Positions 1-8,123 of a stretch of DNA of 19,506 nt are shown here, piece after piece. The position numbers and the translations under genes were made by a program. The stretch covers positions 1 through 19,506 of the forward strand of contig JBOGGN010000444.1 in the NCBI GenBank assembly GCA_050744165.1, written 5' to 3'. The notes beneath the pieces were generated by a model. The model searched no databases, was not told the DNA's origin, and saw nothing but the letters and a program-made list of their open reading frames with translations. Origin of the DNA: JBOGGN01 sp050744165 (GTDB lineage Bacteria > Actinomycetota > Acidimicrobiia > Acidimicrobiales > Palsa-688). The number at the start of each line of letters is the position of its first letter. Position 1 is the first letter of the stretch.

Positions 1-93
1 GGGCCAATCGGTGCCACTTCTGCGGGACTAAGCCGACCGGGCCGTACCGGAGCAGCGACCGTGCCGGGGCCGGGGCTGGGCTGGCGGGGGCGA

Positions 94-123
94 CCGGGCG
101 GGGCCGGGCGGGGCCGGGCGGGG
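94..123. repeat. G-rich 10-bp tandem repeat
   Basis: The unit GGGCCGGGCG is repeated almost three times without interruption. The G-strand has several runs of three to four G, so a G-quadruplex is possible. It lies downstream of the GT-C gene, which ends at 235 on the minus strand. No gene is convincing in 1-234. A short frame starting at base 3 reads CHFCGTKP, which resembles a zinc ribbon and could be the tail of a gene cut by the window edge, but it runs into low-complexity sequence and cannot be confirmed. Confidence 0.6.
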
Positions 124-234
124 ACGAGACTCGCGCCAGACCGAGCGGGCCGGGTGGAGGGCCGACCGCGGGAAATTACGGCGCCAGAATGCGTGATCAC
201 GCGTTCTCGCGCCGTCAGTTCCGCTGCGGTGGTC

Positions 235-1857
235 CTATTCGTGTGGCCGGCGCTCGAATACCACTGCCCCCGGGACCACCATCTGGACGAAATTGGTTTG
301 GATGTACCCCACGACCGTGGGTGTCCACGGCCAGCGGGACGAGGCCATGCCGCTCAAGATGATGTAGTCGGCCCGGGACAGGTCAGAGAGCACCGCCCGT
401 ACTGCTGGCGACGAGTCGGGCAGCTCTGACGACGGATGATGACCGTGGTTGAGCGACAGGGTTGTCCCAAGCGGATCGACGCCATCCGGGCAGGACGTCG
501 ACCGGGCGTCGAACCGGTTTGCGTTGACCAACAAGGCAGGGGCGTCGGTCACCACGCAGGCGCCCTTTGGGATGACGAGGTCGATGGCGTCGGCGGGGTC
601 GGGCGCCGGGAGAGCAGTCTTGCGGGCCGCGAAGGCGACACCGTTGACGTTGAACATGACCACCGCGCCGACGCAGGCGGCCACCAAACCTCGGGCGTGG
701 GGGGCATGCACGACCGACTGCACCCGGCTAACGGCCGTCCCGACCAGCAACGCCACGAAAGGGGCCAGGAAGGCGGCGTAGTGGTAATAGAAGGTGTCCG
801 GCCACAGGAACGACAAGACGACCAGCACCGTCGTCAGGGCGGCGAAGCGCTCCAGCGGGCTGAGGCCGCGCCTGGTGGCCAAGAACACGCTGGTGATCAC
901 GCCGACCAGAAGCGCTGCCAGCGCCAGCAACTCGACGATCGTCAGGGCGTAGGTCGTCCCGGCGGCGCCGGTCAGGAACGACAAGCGCGTCGCCAGCGGC
1001 GTCCGCGACGCGGAGCGCTCCAACTGGACAAGAATCACGTCGCGGATGAAGGCCCTCGGGGCGAGCAAGAAGAATGGCAGGCACGGGATGGCGAAGCCCG
1101 CGGCGGCGCCTCCAGCCAAGGGGAGGATTCGCCGGCGGTACGTGGGGAGGCACACGAGTACCACGGCAAGCAGGGGAATGACGGCCCACACCTTCATGGC
1201 GCCGGCAAAGCCGAGGAACAGGCCGCCGAAGAGCAACGCTCGAGGATTGGCGAGGCGGTCGCCACGGAAAACCGACACTGCGCCGAGCAGGCAGAACAGG
1301 ACCAGGTATGGCTCCAGCAGCAGGGTGCGCCCGCTCAGGATGGTCGCCGGGTACCCAGCCATCAGCCCGCACGCGACCAGCACGGTGAGCCGGCTGCGGT
1401 GACGCAGCAAGGTACCGAGCAGGACCACGTTGACGGCCGTGACGAGCGCCGTGAGAAGCCGAGCCAGAATCAGCGCGTCGCGGAGACCGATGACCCGCCC
1501 GACCAGGGCCACCGGGACCATCAGGAGCGGAACTCCCGGTGGCGCCACGAACGCGAAGTTCCGGTAGGGCAGGGCGCCATGCAGCATGCGGCTGGCGGCA
1601 CCCAGGTACACGGCATCGTCGTACTCCGTGATTCCACGGAGATAACCGTGGCGACTGAGGGCGTAGAGCTGCACCGCCAGGGCGACCAGGCCGAGGCCGG
1701 CAGCGATGACCGCCCAACCACTGAGGCCGCCCACGCGCGCCCGGAGACCGCCATCAGGTTGCCCCGGCTGCGTTCGCCGGGGTCGGACCCGCCCGGGCGA
1801 GGCTGTGCAGGTGCTGTCGAGCACCGTGCCCTCACCTTTAGGCGTCTTCCGTGACAT
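235..1857 (-). CDS. GT-C (PMT/ArnT-like) polytopic membrane glycosyltransferase
   Basis: This 540-residue protein is very hydrophobic. It has a first membrane segment at about residues 47-67 and then many more across most of its length. Right after the first helix, in the expected external loop, it reads TEYDDAVYLGAASRM (about 77-91). The acidic pair D80/D81 matches the catalytic Asp position of GT-C enzymes that use polyprenyl-phosphate sugar donors, and the following segment ALPYRNFAFVAPPG is also typical. The likely role is adding a sugar to a lipid-linked or surface glycan on the outer face of the membrane; donor and acceptor are unknown. The first 40 residues are polar and poorly conserved-looking. 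A GTG at 1824, preceded by AGGTGAGG, is a good alternative start. The gene diverges from the Cys-rich gene and GT4 gene, suggesting a shared envelope-glycan locus. Fold and class are fairly certain; the specific reaction is not. Confidence 0.85.
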   Translation of the reverse strand: MSRKTPKGEGTVLDSTCTASPGRVRPRRTQPGQPDGGLRARVGGLSGWAVIAAGLGLVALAVQLYALSRHGYLRGITEYDDAVYLGAASRMLHGALPYRNFAFVAPPGVPLLMVPVALVGRVIGLRDALILARLLTALVTAVNVVLLGTLLRHRSRLTVLVACGLMAGYPATILSGRTLLLEPYLVLFCLLGAVSVFRGDRLANPRALLFGGLFLGFAGAMKVWAVIPLLAVVLVCLPTYRRRILPLAGGAAAGFAIPCLPFFLLAPRAFIRDVILVQLERSASRTPLATRLSFLTGAAGTTYALTIVELLALAALLVGVITSVFLATRRGLSPLERFAALTTVLVVLSFLWPDTFYYHYAAFLAPFVALLVGTAVSRVQSVVHAPHARGLVAACVGAVVMFNVNGVAFAARKTALPAPDPADAIDLVIPKGACVVTDAPALLVNANRFDARSTSCPDGVDPLGTTLSLNHGHHPSSELPDSSPAVRAVLSDLSRADYIILSGMASSRWPWTPTVVGYIQTNFVQMVVPGAVVFERRPHE

Positions 1858-1979
1858 TCCCAGTGGGCCTCTGACCTGCGCTTCAGCCAGCGTTCCGAGG
1901 TTATGGGACCACCCTGAGAGGAGCCCAAGAATGCCTGCTTGTCAAGGTTGCGAAAGGTGGTCAGATAGGATCCCGACCC

Positions 1980-2576
1980 GTGGGCTGGTGCGCCGAGTTT
2001 GGGCCGCGTATCGACCCGACATGTGAACACGCCATGATTCCGGGTCGAGGCGCCTGCTCGTGCCCCACCTGCGGCGCAGTATGCAAAGGCAAGTTCGGCG
2101 GCTGCTCGGACGTTTGGGCCGAGGGGCCCAAGCGCGATGTCACGGTGCGGGCACGGGCCAGCGCCACCAACGGCGGATCGGTGGCGTCAGGCAACGGCTC
2201 GTCGCACCAGAATGGGCATTCCGGTGACGCAAGCCGCGCCGCTGCGAGCGGCGGGACGGCCGGCGCGGGGGCGGCCGGCGCAGGGGCGGCTGTCGCTGCC
2301 CAGCTGCAGGACCTCTCCGAGCAGCTGTCGGCGCTGAATCGGCTCGTCGAGACGGGCCGGCAGGACCACCCCAGCGACGCCCCCTGGGAACAAAACCTTG
2401 CCGTGATGCAGCAGCTCCACCGGTCGGTGAACGAACTACCCCAGGCGGTGGCAGCCGCCCTCGGCGACGCGCTCGGCCGCCAGCACCAGATGGTGATCAA
2501 CGACGTCCGGGGCCTGATGCGAGAATTCCTGGCCGAGCTCCGCCGGCGCGATTCGGCCGGTACCGAGACTGCCTAG
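1980..2576 (+). CDS. Cys-rich N-terminus / helical C-terminus protein of unknown function
   Basis: This 198-residue protein belongs to no family I recognise. The N-terminus has seven cysteines: C4, C15, C26, C28, C31, C35 and C42. The block ACSCPTCGAVCKGKFGGC (25-42) looks like a compact zinc or other metal site. An Ala/Gly-rich low-complexity linker follows at about 75-105. The last 90 residues are amphipathic and helical (QLQDLSEQLSALNRL, then VINDVRGLMREFLAELRR) and could form a coiled coil. The GTG at 1980 has AGGA about nine bases upstream and includes C4 and C15; an ATG at 2034 would drop those two. The stop is 48 bp before the GT4 gene on the same strand, so the two are probably co-transcribed. 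A regulatory or scaffolding role in glycan synthesis is inference from position only. Confidence 0.7.
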   Translation: MGWCAEFGPRIDPTCEHAMIPGRGACSCPTCGAVCKGKFGGCSDVWAEGPKRDVTVRARASATNGGSVASGNGSSHQNGHSGDASRAAASGGTAGAGAAGAGAAVAAQLQDLSEQLSALNRLVETGRQDHPSDAPWEQNLAVMQQLHRSVNELPQAVAAALGDALGRQHQMVINDVRGLMREFLAELRRRDSAGTETA

Positions 2577-2624
2577 GCGCTGGCGGCTGACGGTGGACGC
2601 CCGGGGGGCCGTGACCCGTCCGCG

Positions 2625-3860
2625 GTGAGAATCCTGTTGTTGCCGAGCGCCTACCACCCGGCGGTGGGAGGGGTCGAGCAACTGACCAGCCGGCTGGCTG
2701 CCCACCTCGTCCGGGGCGGTCACGAGGTGGCCGTGTGGACGAACCACCACCCCGCAGACTTACCGGCCGTAGAGGTGGTGGGGGGCGTCGAGGTGAGGCG
2801 GTATTTGTTTCCGCTGCCGCGGCGCGACAGACGAGCGCTCGCCGCGTGGCCGGGTGCGGCAGAGCGGAGCTTTGCCCAGCTCTCCCGCGACCTCGAACAG
2901 TGGCGACCCGAAGTCCTCCACGTGCAGTGCGTCAGTGCCCAGGGCGTGTACGCGGCAGCTCTGGCCCGCCGCCACCGGGTTCCCCTGGTTGTAAGCCTCC
3001 AAGGCGAGACGGTCATGGACGACCACGACATCTACCAGCGGTCGGTTGCCATGAGGGCCGCCCTCCGCACCACCCTGGCCGCCGCCCAGGTCGTGACCGG
3101 CTGCTCGGCATTCGTCCTCGCCGACGCCGTGGACCATTTCGGGCTGCGGCCATCCAAGGGGCGCGTCGTCTACAACGGGGTCGACCTCGATGAGGCCTCG
3201 CCGGGGCGGGCGGATCCGGTGCGGGCGGATCCGGGGCGTGTGGAAGCGGGGCGGGCGGATCCGGTGCAGTTCGATCCGCCGTGGGAGCGTTTCGTGCTGG
3301 CGGTGGGACGCCTGGTGCCGAAGAAGGGCTTCGACCTGTTGATCGAGGCATTTTCCCAGCTTGACGGGCACCTGGACGTGGGCCTGGTGATCGGCGGGAG
3401 TGGCGAGGACGAGGCCCGGCTGCGGGATCTGGTCGAGGCCCGGGGGCTCGGGTCGCGGGTGCTGCTGGCCGGCCGGCTCGACCGGAGGCAGGTGGCCGCC
3501 GCCATGGCAGCCGCCGAGGTGTTCGTGCTGCCATCCCGGCTGGAGCCGTTCGGCATCGTGGTGCTCGAGGCCATGGCCGTGGGGACCCCGGTGATCGTCA
3601 GCTCGAGGGGCGGGGCGGGCGAGATTGTGCGATCGGGCCGCACTGGACTGGTCGTGGATCCCTTTGACACGCCGGCGCTAACGGCTGCCATGGCGGGGCT
3701 GCTCGACGACCAGGCGTGGAGGCGGCGGCTGGTGACCGCGGGTAGGGAACGGGTGCGGCGCTTCGCCTGGCCCGAGATCGTGGCTCAGTACGAGGCCATC
3801 TACCGCCAAGTCGGGCGTGACCGGCAGGACCCGGCAGGGCTGGCTCACCACAACCACTGA
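2625..3860 (+). CDS. Glycosyltransferase family 4 (GT-B fold)
   Basis: This 411-residue retaining glycosyltransferase is predicted to be cytoplasmic and to use a nucleotide-sugar donor. The N-terminal acceptor domain has the GT4 hallmark HPAVGGVEQ (11-19) after the first beta strand. The C-terminal donor domain begins at FVLAVGRLVPKKGFDLLIEA (223-242) and contains EPFGIVVLE (307-315), the E-x7-E motif that binds the nucleotide sugar, followed by GTPVIVS and GLVVDP. The linker between domains (about 195-217) carries an unusual Arg-Ala-Asp-Pro repeat. The start is a GTG. The gene follows the Cys-rich gene by 48 bp, and its last 16 bases overlap the end of the DUF4012 gene on the opposite strand. 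Family assignment is secure; the sugar and acceptor are unknown. Confidence 0.93.
   Translation: MRILLLPSAYHPAVGGVEQLTSRLAAHLVRGGHEVAVWTNHHPADLPAVEVVGGVEVRRYLFPLPRRDRRALAAWPGAAERSFAQLSRDLEQWRPEVLHVQCVSAQGVYAAALARRHRVPLVVSLQGETVMDDHDIYQRSVAMRAALRTTLAAAQVVTGCSAFVLADAVDHFGLRPSKGRVVYNGVDLDEASPGRADPVRADPGRVEAGRADPVQFDPPWERFVLAVGRLVPKKGFDLLIEAFSQLDGHLDVGLVIGGSGEDEARLRDLVEARGLGSRVLLAGRLDRRQVAAAMAAAEVFVLPSRLEPFGIVVLEAMAVGTPVIVSSRGGAGEIVRSGRTGLVVDPFDTPALTAAMAGLLDDQAWRRRLVTAGRERVRRFAWPEIVAQYEAIYRQVGRDRQDPAGLAHHNH
3203..3267 (+). repeat. In-frame repeat in the GT4 interdomain linker
   Basis: GGGGCGGGCGGATCCGGTGC occurs exactly at 3203-3222 and again at 3248-3267. A third shorter copy of the core GCGGGCGGATCCGG lies at 3221-3234. 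The copies are in frame and encode repeated RADP units in the linker between the two GT-B domains. Confidence 0.9.
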
Positions 3861-6346
3861 GAGCGGGCGAGGGGCACCGTGAGGCTGGCATCGCCATGGT
3901 CGAGGACGAAATCGGTGGTGCGGTCGGCCTGGCGAGAGGTCTCGAAGCGCCAACCCCACGGAACCTGCAGGGAGGTGGTGACTCGGTCGGGGGTAACGAC
4001 CGGCTGGGCGAACACCTCGAGGTGGTAGGCGGATCCGGTGTAGTGGCCCTGCAGGTGCAGCACCAGCGTCACCGTCCCTCCGGCGGGCACCACCAGGGCC
4101 ACCGAGTACACCCGCCGCCCGAGTTCGTTTTGGGCCTGCATCGAGACCGCCTTGCCGTCGAGGGTGGCCGACGAAAGCTGCCAGGGGCTGTAGAAGGACA
4201 GGTAGAGCTGGTTCTCCCCCTCGGGTAGGGGCGGGTCGATGCCCGAGGACGTGAAGTAGACCGAATCGCCGGTAGAGGGGGCGTCGTTGTGCAGGGTGAT
4301 GGTGGCAGTGGCGTGAATGGCGCCGGTTGACGGGTTGAGCTTGGCTCGGTAGTCGAGTTGGCGGTGAAGGAAGTAGTCGAGCTTGCTCCCCGCGGCGTTC
4401 TGGGTCACCAACCCCGCGAAGTCGCCCTGGACGGGCGCCACAGCGCCGCTCACCCCGAGGGTGTGGAAGAGGGACTCCTCGGCTGGGCGGGTGGCACCGA
4501 CCATCAGGTGCTTTCCGGTCACCGTCTGGCTGAGGGCGCTCAACAGTGCGTCGGGCGGAGTGGAGATGCTCACCAGCCGGGACCAGGTGGCCTGCGCCAG
4601 CGCCACCAAGAAGTCGTTGCGGGTGGGGGCATCAGCGAAGGAAGTGACGTTGGTGTACTGCCCGTACAGCAACACCTGGGCGGCGTTCTGGGCGGTGATG
4701 GGCACTGGCCACGCGGGCACGCTCACCGGACCCACAATCTGGAGGAAGGAGGCCAGGGCGTAGGGGTCAATGGCGATGACCCCGTCCACCGGAACGCCCC
4801 CTGACTGGGGATACATGTTGGCAATGACGGCGGCGTCGGTCGGGAAGTCGGGAGAAAGGTTGATGTTTCCCCACTCGCCTTGGGGGTCGAAGGAGCTGTA
4901 ACGGGCGACGTAGTCCGCGGGGGCCACCAGCTGACGAGCGGCGGGATCGCCTCCGTGTTCGAGGACAATGAGTGCCCCGAAGGTGGACAGGCTGAGACGG
5001 CCCTGGTCGGCCGTGATGACGCCGAAGGCGCCGAGGTAGCCGCCCCCCGCCCGGCCCTCCGAGGGGGTTTGCACCGCCAGGAAATACCTGCGAGGCCCGT
5101 CGAGGCCCAGCAGCGCCGGCAGCTGCGGTACCGCCAGGCTTGCCTTGCGGGCCGAGGCCTCCGTCGAGCTCAGACGGGTCGACTCTGTGCGCAGGCGGCT
5201 GGCCAGCGGCGGCACCAGCCAGGGGGAGGCGATGGCGCCGACCTGCCTCGACGCCTGGGACAGCTGGGCAGTCGTTTGCAGGAGGAGCGGCTCGATACCG
5301 GTCAGCCGGTCGACGGGGACCTGGCCGCTGGTCACGTGCAGATCGGCGACGCTGATGGCGTGAGCCAGGCTGGCGGCGGTGGCCGACAAGTGCTGGCCGA
5401 CGTTGGCGGCAGTCCGCAGCGCCCGGAACTGCTGGGCGACCACTGGCACCGCAGCCGCCGGCCGGGCCCACCAGCTGTCCAGACTGCCCCGGGCCTGGGC
5501 GAAGGCGTGGGCCGCCTGGTTGAAGTTGGTGGCCCGGTCGTCGAAAGTGGACGCGCCGGTGGACTGGGCGGCGCCGGACCGCAGCAGCGCAACGCCCTCC
5601 TCCACCGACGCCCTGGCCGACAAGGCCGACGCCCCCGCCGCCCCACCACCCACCACCGCGAAGGCGGCGGCGAACAGCACCGCCGCCAGCACCCAGCGGG
5701 GGCGCGCCCGGGCCGCACGGCGCAATCCCACAACGACCAGCGGCAGGAGGACGAGGGCCCCTTCTATGGCCGTGGCGAGGGAGATGGCGGGGCGTTGCAA
5801 CCTGAGAGCCACCTGGACCGCCATCGCTCCGCTCAAGGCGCTGACCGCGGGGAGCCGGGTTTTTGTCAGCAGGATGGCCAACGACAACCCGCAGGCCCCC
5901 GCCGCCAGCCACTGCAGCGACGAGCCGGTGGAGACGATCAGCGCCACGACCGTGACCACCACCGAGACGCGAGGGCTGGCCTCAGCGGCGGCGATGGTCA
6001 GCCCGGCCCCGAGCAGCGCCTTGAGGGCGACATCGAAGGGCGTCCAGCCGGTGGGGGCGCCGGGAGCCACGGCGGCCACGACGCCGGCGACGATGGCGAG
6101 GGCCAGCACCTGCCAGGTCGGGTTGACCCACCAGGTGGCGTCGCCAGCCCGGTGGGAGCGCACCGGCCCGGGCTCGGCAGCCGGCTCGGCCTTGTCATCG
6201 GGTGGCCCCTCGCCGCGGGGACCGTCGCCGTCGAGGGATTCAGAGGGGGCGTCGGCGGGACGCGCCGGGCGCCGGCTGACATTGACCGCGGCCAGACCGG
6301 CAGCCATGCCCGCCGTCTCCCCGAGCAACAGGGCGACCAGATTCAT
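3845..6346 (-). CDS. DUF4012 domain membrane protein
   Basis: This 833-residue protein has an acidic, Pro-rich N-terminus (about 25-65), then about six hydrophobic segments between residues 77 and 240, then a large extracytoplasmic part. The DUF4012 core is recognisable from LLGLDGPRRYFLAVQTPSE (412-430) and GGGYLGAFGVI (434-444). The C-terminal roughly 150 residues are beta-rich, with alternating T/V stretches such as ATATITLHND. DUF4012 proteins are commonly found in actinobacterial polysaccharide gene clusters, but their biochemistry is not established. The ATG at 6346 gives MNLVALLLGE; no strong ribosome site is visible. It lies 90 bp downstream of the anchored secreted protein on the same strand, suggesting an operon. 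Its stop overlaps the GT4 stop convergently by 16 bp. A role in assembly or display of a surface glycan is inference. Confidence 0.88.
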   Translation of the reverse strand: MNLVALLLGETAGMAAGLAAVNVSRRPARPADAPSESLDGDGPRGEGPPDDKAEPAAEPGPVRSHRAGDATWWVNPTWQVLALAIVAGVVAAVAPGAPTGWTPFDVALKALLGAGLTIAAAEASPRVSVVVTVVALIVSTGSSLQWLAAGACGLSLAILLTKTRLPAVSALSGAMAVQVALRLQRPAISLATAIEGALVLLPLVVVGLRRAARARPRWVLAAVLFAAAFAVVGGGAAGASALSARASVEEGVALLRSGAAQSTGASTFDDRATNFNQAAHAFAQARGSLDSWWARPAAAVPVVAQQFRALRTAANVGQHLSATAASLAHAISVADLHVTSGQVPVDRLTGIEPLLLQTTAQLSQASRQVGAIASPWLVPPLASRLRTESTRLSSTEASARKASLAVPQLPALLGLDGPRRYFLAVQTPSEGRAGGGYLGAFGVITADQGRLSLSTFGALIVLEHGGDPAARQLVAPADYVARYSSFDPQGEWGNINLSPDFPTDAAVIANMYPQSGGVPVDGVIAIDPYALASFLQIVGPVSVPAWPVPITAQNAAQVLLYGQYTNVTSFADAPTRNDFLVALAQATWSRLVSISTPPDALLSALSQTVTGKHLMVGATRPAEESLFHTLGVSGAVAPVQGDFAGLVTQNAAGSKLDYFLHRQLDYRAKLNPSTGAIHATATITLHNDAPSTGDSVYFTSSGIDPPLPEGENQLYLSFYSPWQLSSATLDGKAVSMQAQNELGRRVYSVALVVPAGGTVTLVLHLQGHYTGSAYHLEVFAQPVVTPDRVTTSLQVPWGWRFETSRQADRTTDFVLDHGDASLTVPLARSQWLW

Positions 6347-6414
6347 CGGCGACCGAAGTATGCCCGACCGCGGGACCCGTGCCTAGCCGGGTCCGGCGCC
6401 AGGGCCCCAGCCGG

Positions 6415-6454
6415 CCTCAAGCGGCGCTGCGCTGCCTCAAGCGGCGCTGCGCTG
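6415..6454. repeat. 20-bp perfect tandem duplication across a stop codon
   Basis: The unit CCTCAAGCGGCGCTGCGCTG is present twice, end to end. The copy at 6435-6454 contains the stop codon (TCA at 6437-6439 on the plus strand) and last codons of the anchored secreted protein. The other copy lies just downstream of that gene. It looks like a recent slippage product that left the reading frame unaltered. Confidence 0.92.
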
Positions 6455-7189
6455 CCTCCGGCGGAAGCTCCGGACGCCGATCACGTTGACCGCGATGAAA
6501 GCGCAGATGGCCAGGGCGAGGATGGCAATGGTCGGGAGCGAGGAGGAAGATGACTTCGGGGCGGCGCTCGAGAAGCCGGCCCGCCGCCCGCTGACGCTGG
6601 CCTTAGCCGGGGCCACAACGCCGGCCCCGTTGACCGCGGTCACCACCATCGGATACGGCAGCGTGCATGCCGTGCTCGCGATCATGACCACGGCGCCCGT
6701 CGGGGTCGTGATGGTGAGGGCGGTCAGGCCGCTCAAGGTGCCGTTCGTATATGGCTGGTTGAACGCCAGCGTGTACCCGTCGACGTGGATGACCTCGGGC
6801 CCGGTGATCACCATCCCGTTGAAGACGGCCGAAGACATTGCCTGGTTCTTGCCGACGACGCAGGAGCTGCTCGCCGACTCGACCATCGAGCTGTCGAACT
6901 CAATGATGCTCACCGACGACTGGGCTCGGGCCGGGCTGCACGAACCCGCCAAGCTGATCAGGGTGATCCCGTCCACTGTGTCGGTGCCCTGGTCGGCCGT
7001 GGACAGGCCCGTCGAGCACGAGGCGGTGCCCGGTCCGCCCGGAATGACGGCGGTGGCGGTAGCCACGACCGGAGCCTGCGCCAGGGCGGGTGCGGCGCTC
7101 ACGACCAAGCCGAGGACCAAGGCAGCGGCCGCCACGGTCACCCCGAGCAGGGCGGCCCGTGCACTCTTTGGGCGCTCGATTCGCCGCAT
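6437..7189 (-). CDS. Secreted protein with signal peptide and C-terminal membrane anchor
   Basis: With the ATG at 7189, which has GGGAG seven bases upstream, the product is 250 residues. The frame is open further upstream, but that extension lacks a good ribosome site. The protein starts with a basic stretch (MRRIERPKSAR) and a long hydrophobic core ending APALAQA, a typical signal peptidase I site near residues 36-38. The mature part is Ser/Thr/Gly-rich and beta-like, with several Cys that could form disulfides. Near the end come a Ser run (KSSSSSLP), a hydrophobic helix (IAILALAICAFIAVNVIGV) and a basic tail (RRRQR), which is the layout of a cell-surface protein held by a C-terminal helix. 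There is no LPxTG, so sortase anchoring is unlikely. No known domain is recognised. It precedes the DUF4012 gene on the same strand. Confidence 0.85.
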   Translation of the reverse strand: MRRIERPKSARAALLGVTVAAAALVLGLVVSAAPALAQAPVVATATAVIPGGPGTASCSTGLSTADQGTDTVDGITLISLAGSCSPARAQSSVSIIEFDSSMVESASSSCVVGKNQAMSSAVFNGMVITGPEVIHVDGYTLAFNQPYTNGTLSGLTALTITTPTGAVVMIASTACTLPYPMVVTAVNGAGVVAPAKASVSGRRAGFSSAAPKSSSSSLPTIAILALAICAFIAVNVIGVRSFRRRQRSAA

Positions 7190-7345
7190 CAGACGCTCCC
7201 TCTTACCTGAAACCCAGACTGTGTGCTCCCGGATCATAACAGAGCCCTCCGACCGTCACTGGTGGGCGTTCATGTGGGGTGGGAAAATGCGCCGCCGCTC
7301 CCGGCGCGCTGCCCTCGAAGCGATGGGCGTCGCGCGTGCTGGAGC

Positions 7346-7876
7346 TCAAGGTTGCGTCGTCGGGCGGGGCTCGTCGTGCCAAAACCACCATTCGTATGGC
7401 GGGGTTTGCGGGTAGCCCTCCGGGGACTCCTCCCACTGCTCCTGGCGGCCGAGGGCGGTGATGTCGAGATAGATCCACGTGCTCCCCATCGCCTCGTCGC
7501 CACGGTTGTTGATGAAATAGGTGCGAAACACCTGGTCCCCGTCGCGGACAAAGGCGTTGGTGCCGTGCCATTCGTCAACCCCGAAGTCCTTGTCGAAATC
7601 GTCGGTCATCGTGTACCAGGGCATCTGCCAGCCCATGCGGGCCTCGAAGAACGCCCGGTACACGATGAGCTGGCGTCGTCCCTCAAAGAGACCGAGCAGG
7701 GTCTGGGTGCCTGCGGGGCCGTCGAAGCGGTAGTCCTTTTCCACCCGCAGCCATGGCATCCGCCGCCGCGCCGCGGCCAAGGCATCACGGGCTCGGGTCA
7801 GCTCCTTCTCCTTGACCAGGAGCTGCTGGCGGGCCGTCTCCCATTCTTTGGGCGAGACAATCGGTGGCGTGTTCAT
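7346..7876 (-). CDS. DUF899 (thioredoxin-like) family protein with internal deletion
   Basis: This 176-residue protein opens with the DUF899 signature (ARQQLLVKEKELTRARDALA, about 15-34) and continues KDYRFDGPAGTQTLLGLFEGRRQLIVYRAFFE. After residue 78 it jumps straight to ARMGWQMPWYTMTDDFDKDFG. From memory, relatives carry about 50 extra residues between these two blocks, including a CxxC-like segment and a second strand-helix of the thioredoxin-like fold. The C-terminus (GRQEQWEESPEGYPQTPPYEWWFWHDE) is intact and family-typical. The start ATG has a strong AAGGAGG eight bases upstream. The deletion is in frame, so a product can be made, but it should lack the presumed redox site. It may be a stable shortened protein or an early pseudogene. 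No clear operon partner. Confidence 0.85.
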   Translation of the reverse strand: MNTPPIVSPKEWETARQQLLVKEKELTRARDALAAARRRMPWLRVEKDYRFDGPAGTQTLLGLFEGRRQLIVYRAFFEARMGWQMPWYTMTDDFDKDFGVDEWHGTNAFVRDGDQVFRTYFINNRGDEAMGSTWIYLDITALGRQEQWEESPEGYPQTPPYEWWFWHDEPRPTTQP

Positions 7877-7890
7877 CGGAATTCCTCCTT

Positions 7891-8089
7891 GGTCTGGGCG
7901 TGGGATTGACCCGCGAGGTGGCCAGCTTGATGCAGACGCCGGGCGGCGATTTCGTGTGCCACGCGTTCAAGGTGCTGGCGACGTCGAAGTCGCCGTACCT
8001 GGTGCGGTTCCGGGACAACCTGATCGCCATCCACGGCCTGAACCCCGAGATGCTGGAGGGGCCGCCCAGGTCGATCCCTAGTCGTTGCC
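7891..8089 (+). other. Coding-like relic in intergenic region
   Basis: Between the divergent DUF899 and methyltransferase genes, one plus-strand frame reads like protein (REVASLMQTPGGDFVCHAF, then YLVRFRDNLIAIHGLNPEML) but has no start with a ribosome site and loses protein character after about 8089. I do not recognise the family. It may be the remains of a gene, or chance in high-GC DNA. Confidence 0.3.
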
Positions 8090-8123
8090 GCGTGCCGACT
8101 GCATTGTGGCAGCCTGAGCCGGG

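Noticed and set aside
436..1854. Long open frame (472 codons) on the plus strand opposite the GT-C gene
   Set aside because: Its product is rich in Gln, Arg, Gly and His with no domain, as expected for the antisense of a high-GC gene. The minus strand gives a coherent membrane protein.
4880..6553. 557-codon plus-strand open frame opposite DUF4012
   Set aside because: It is a low-complexity antisense shadow; the DUF4012 motifs are on the minus strand.
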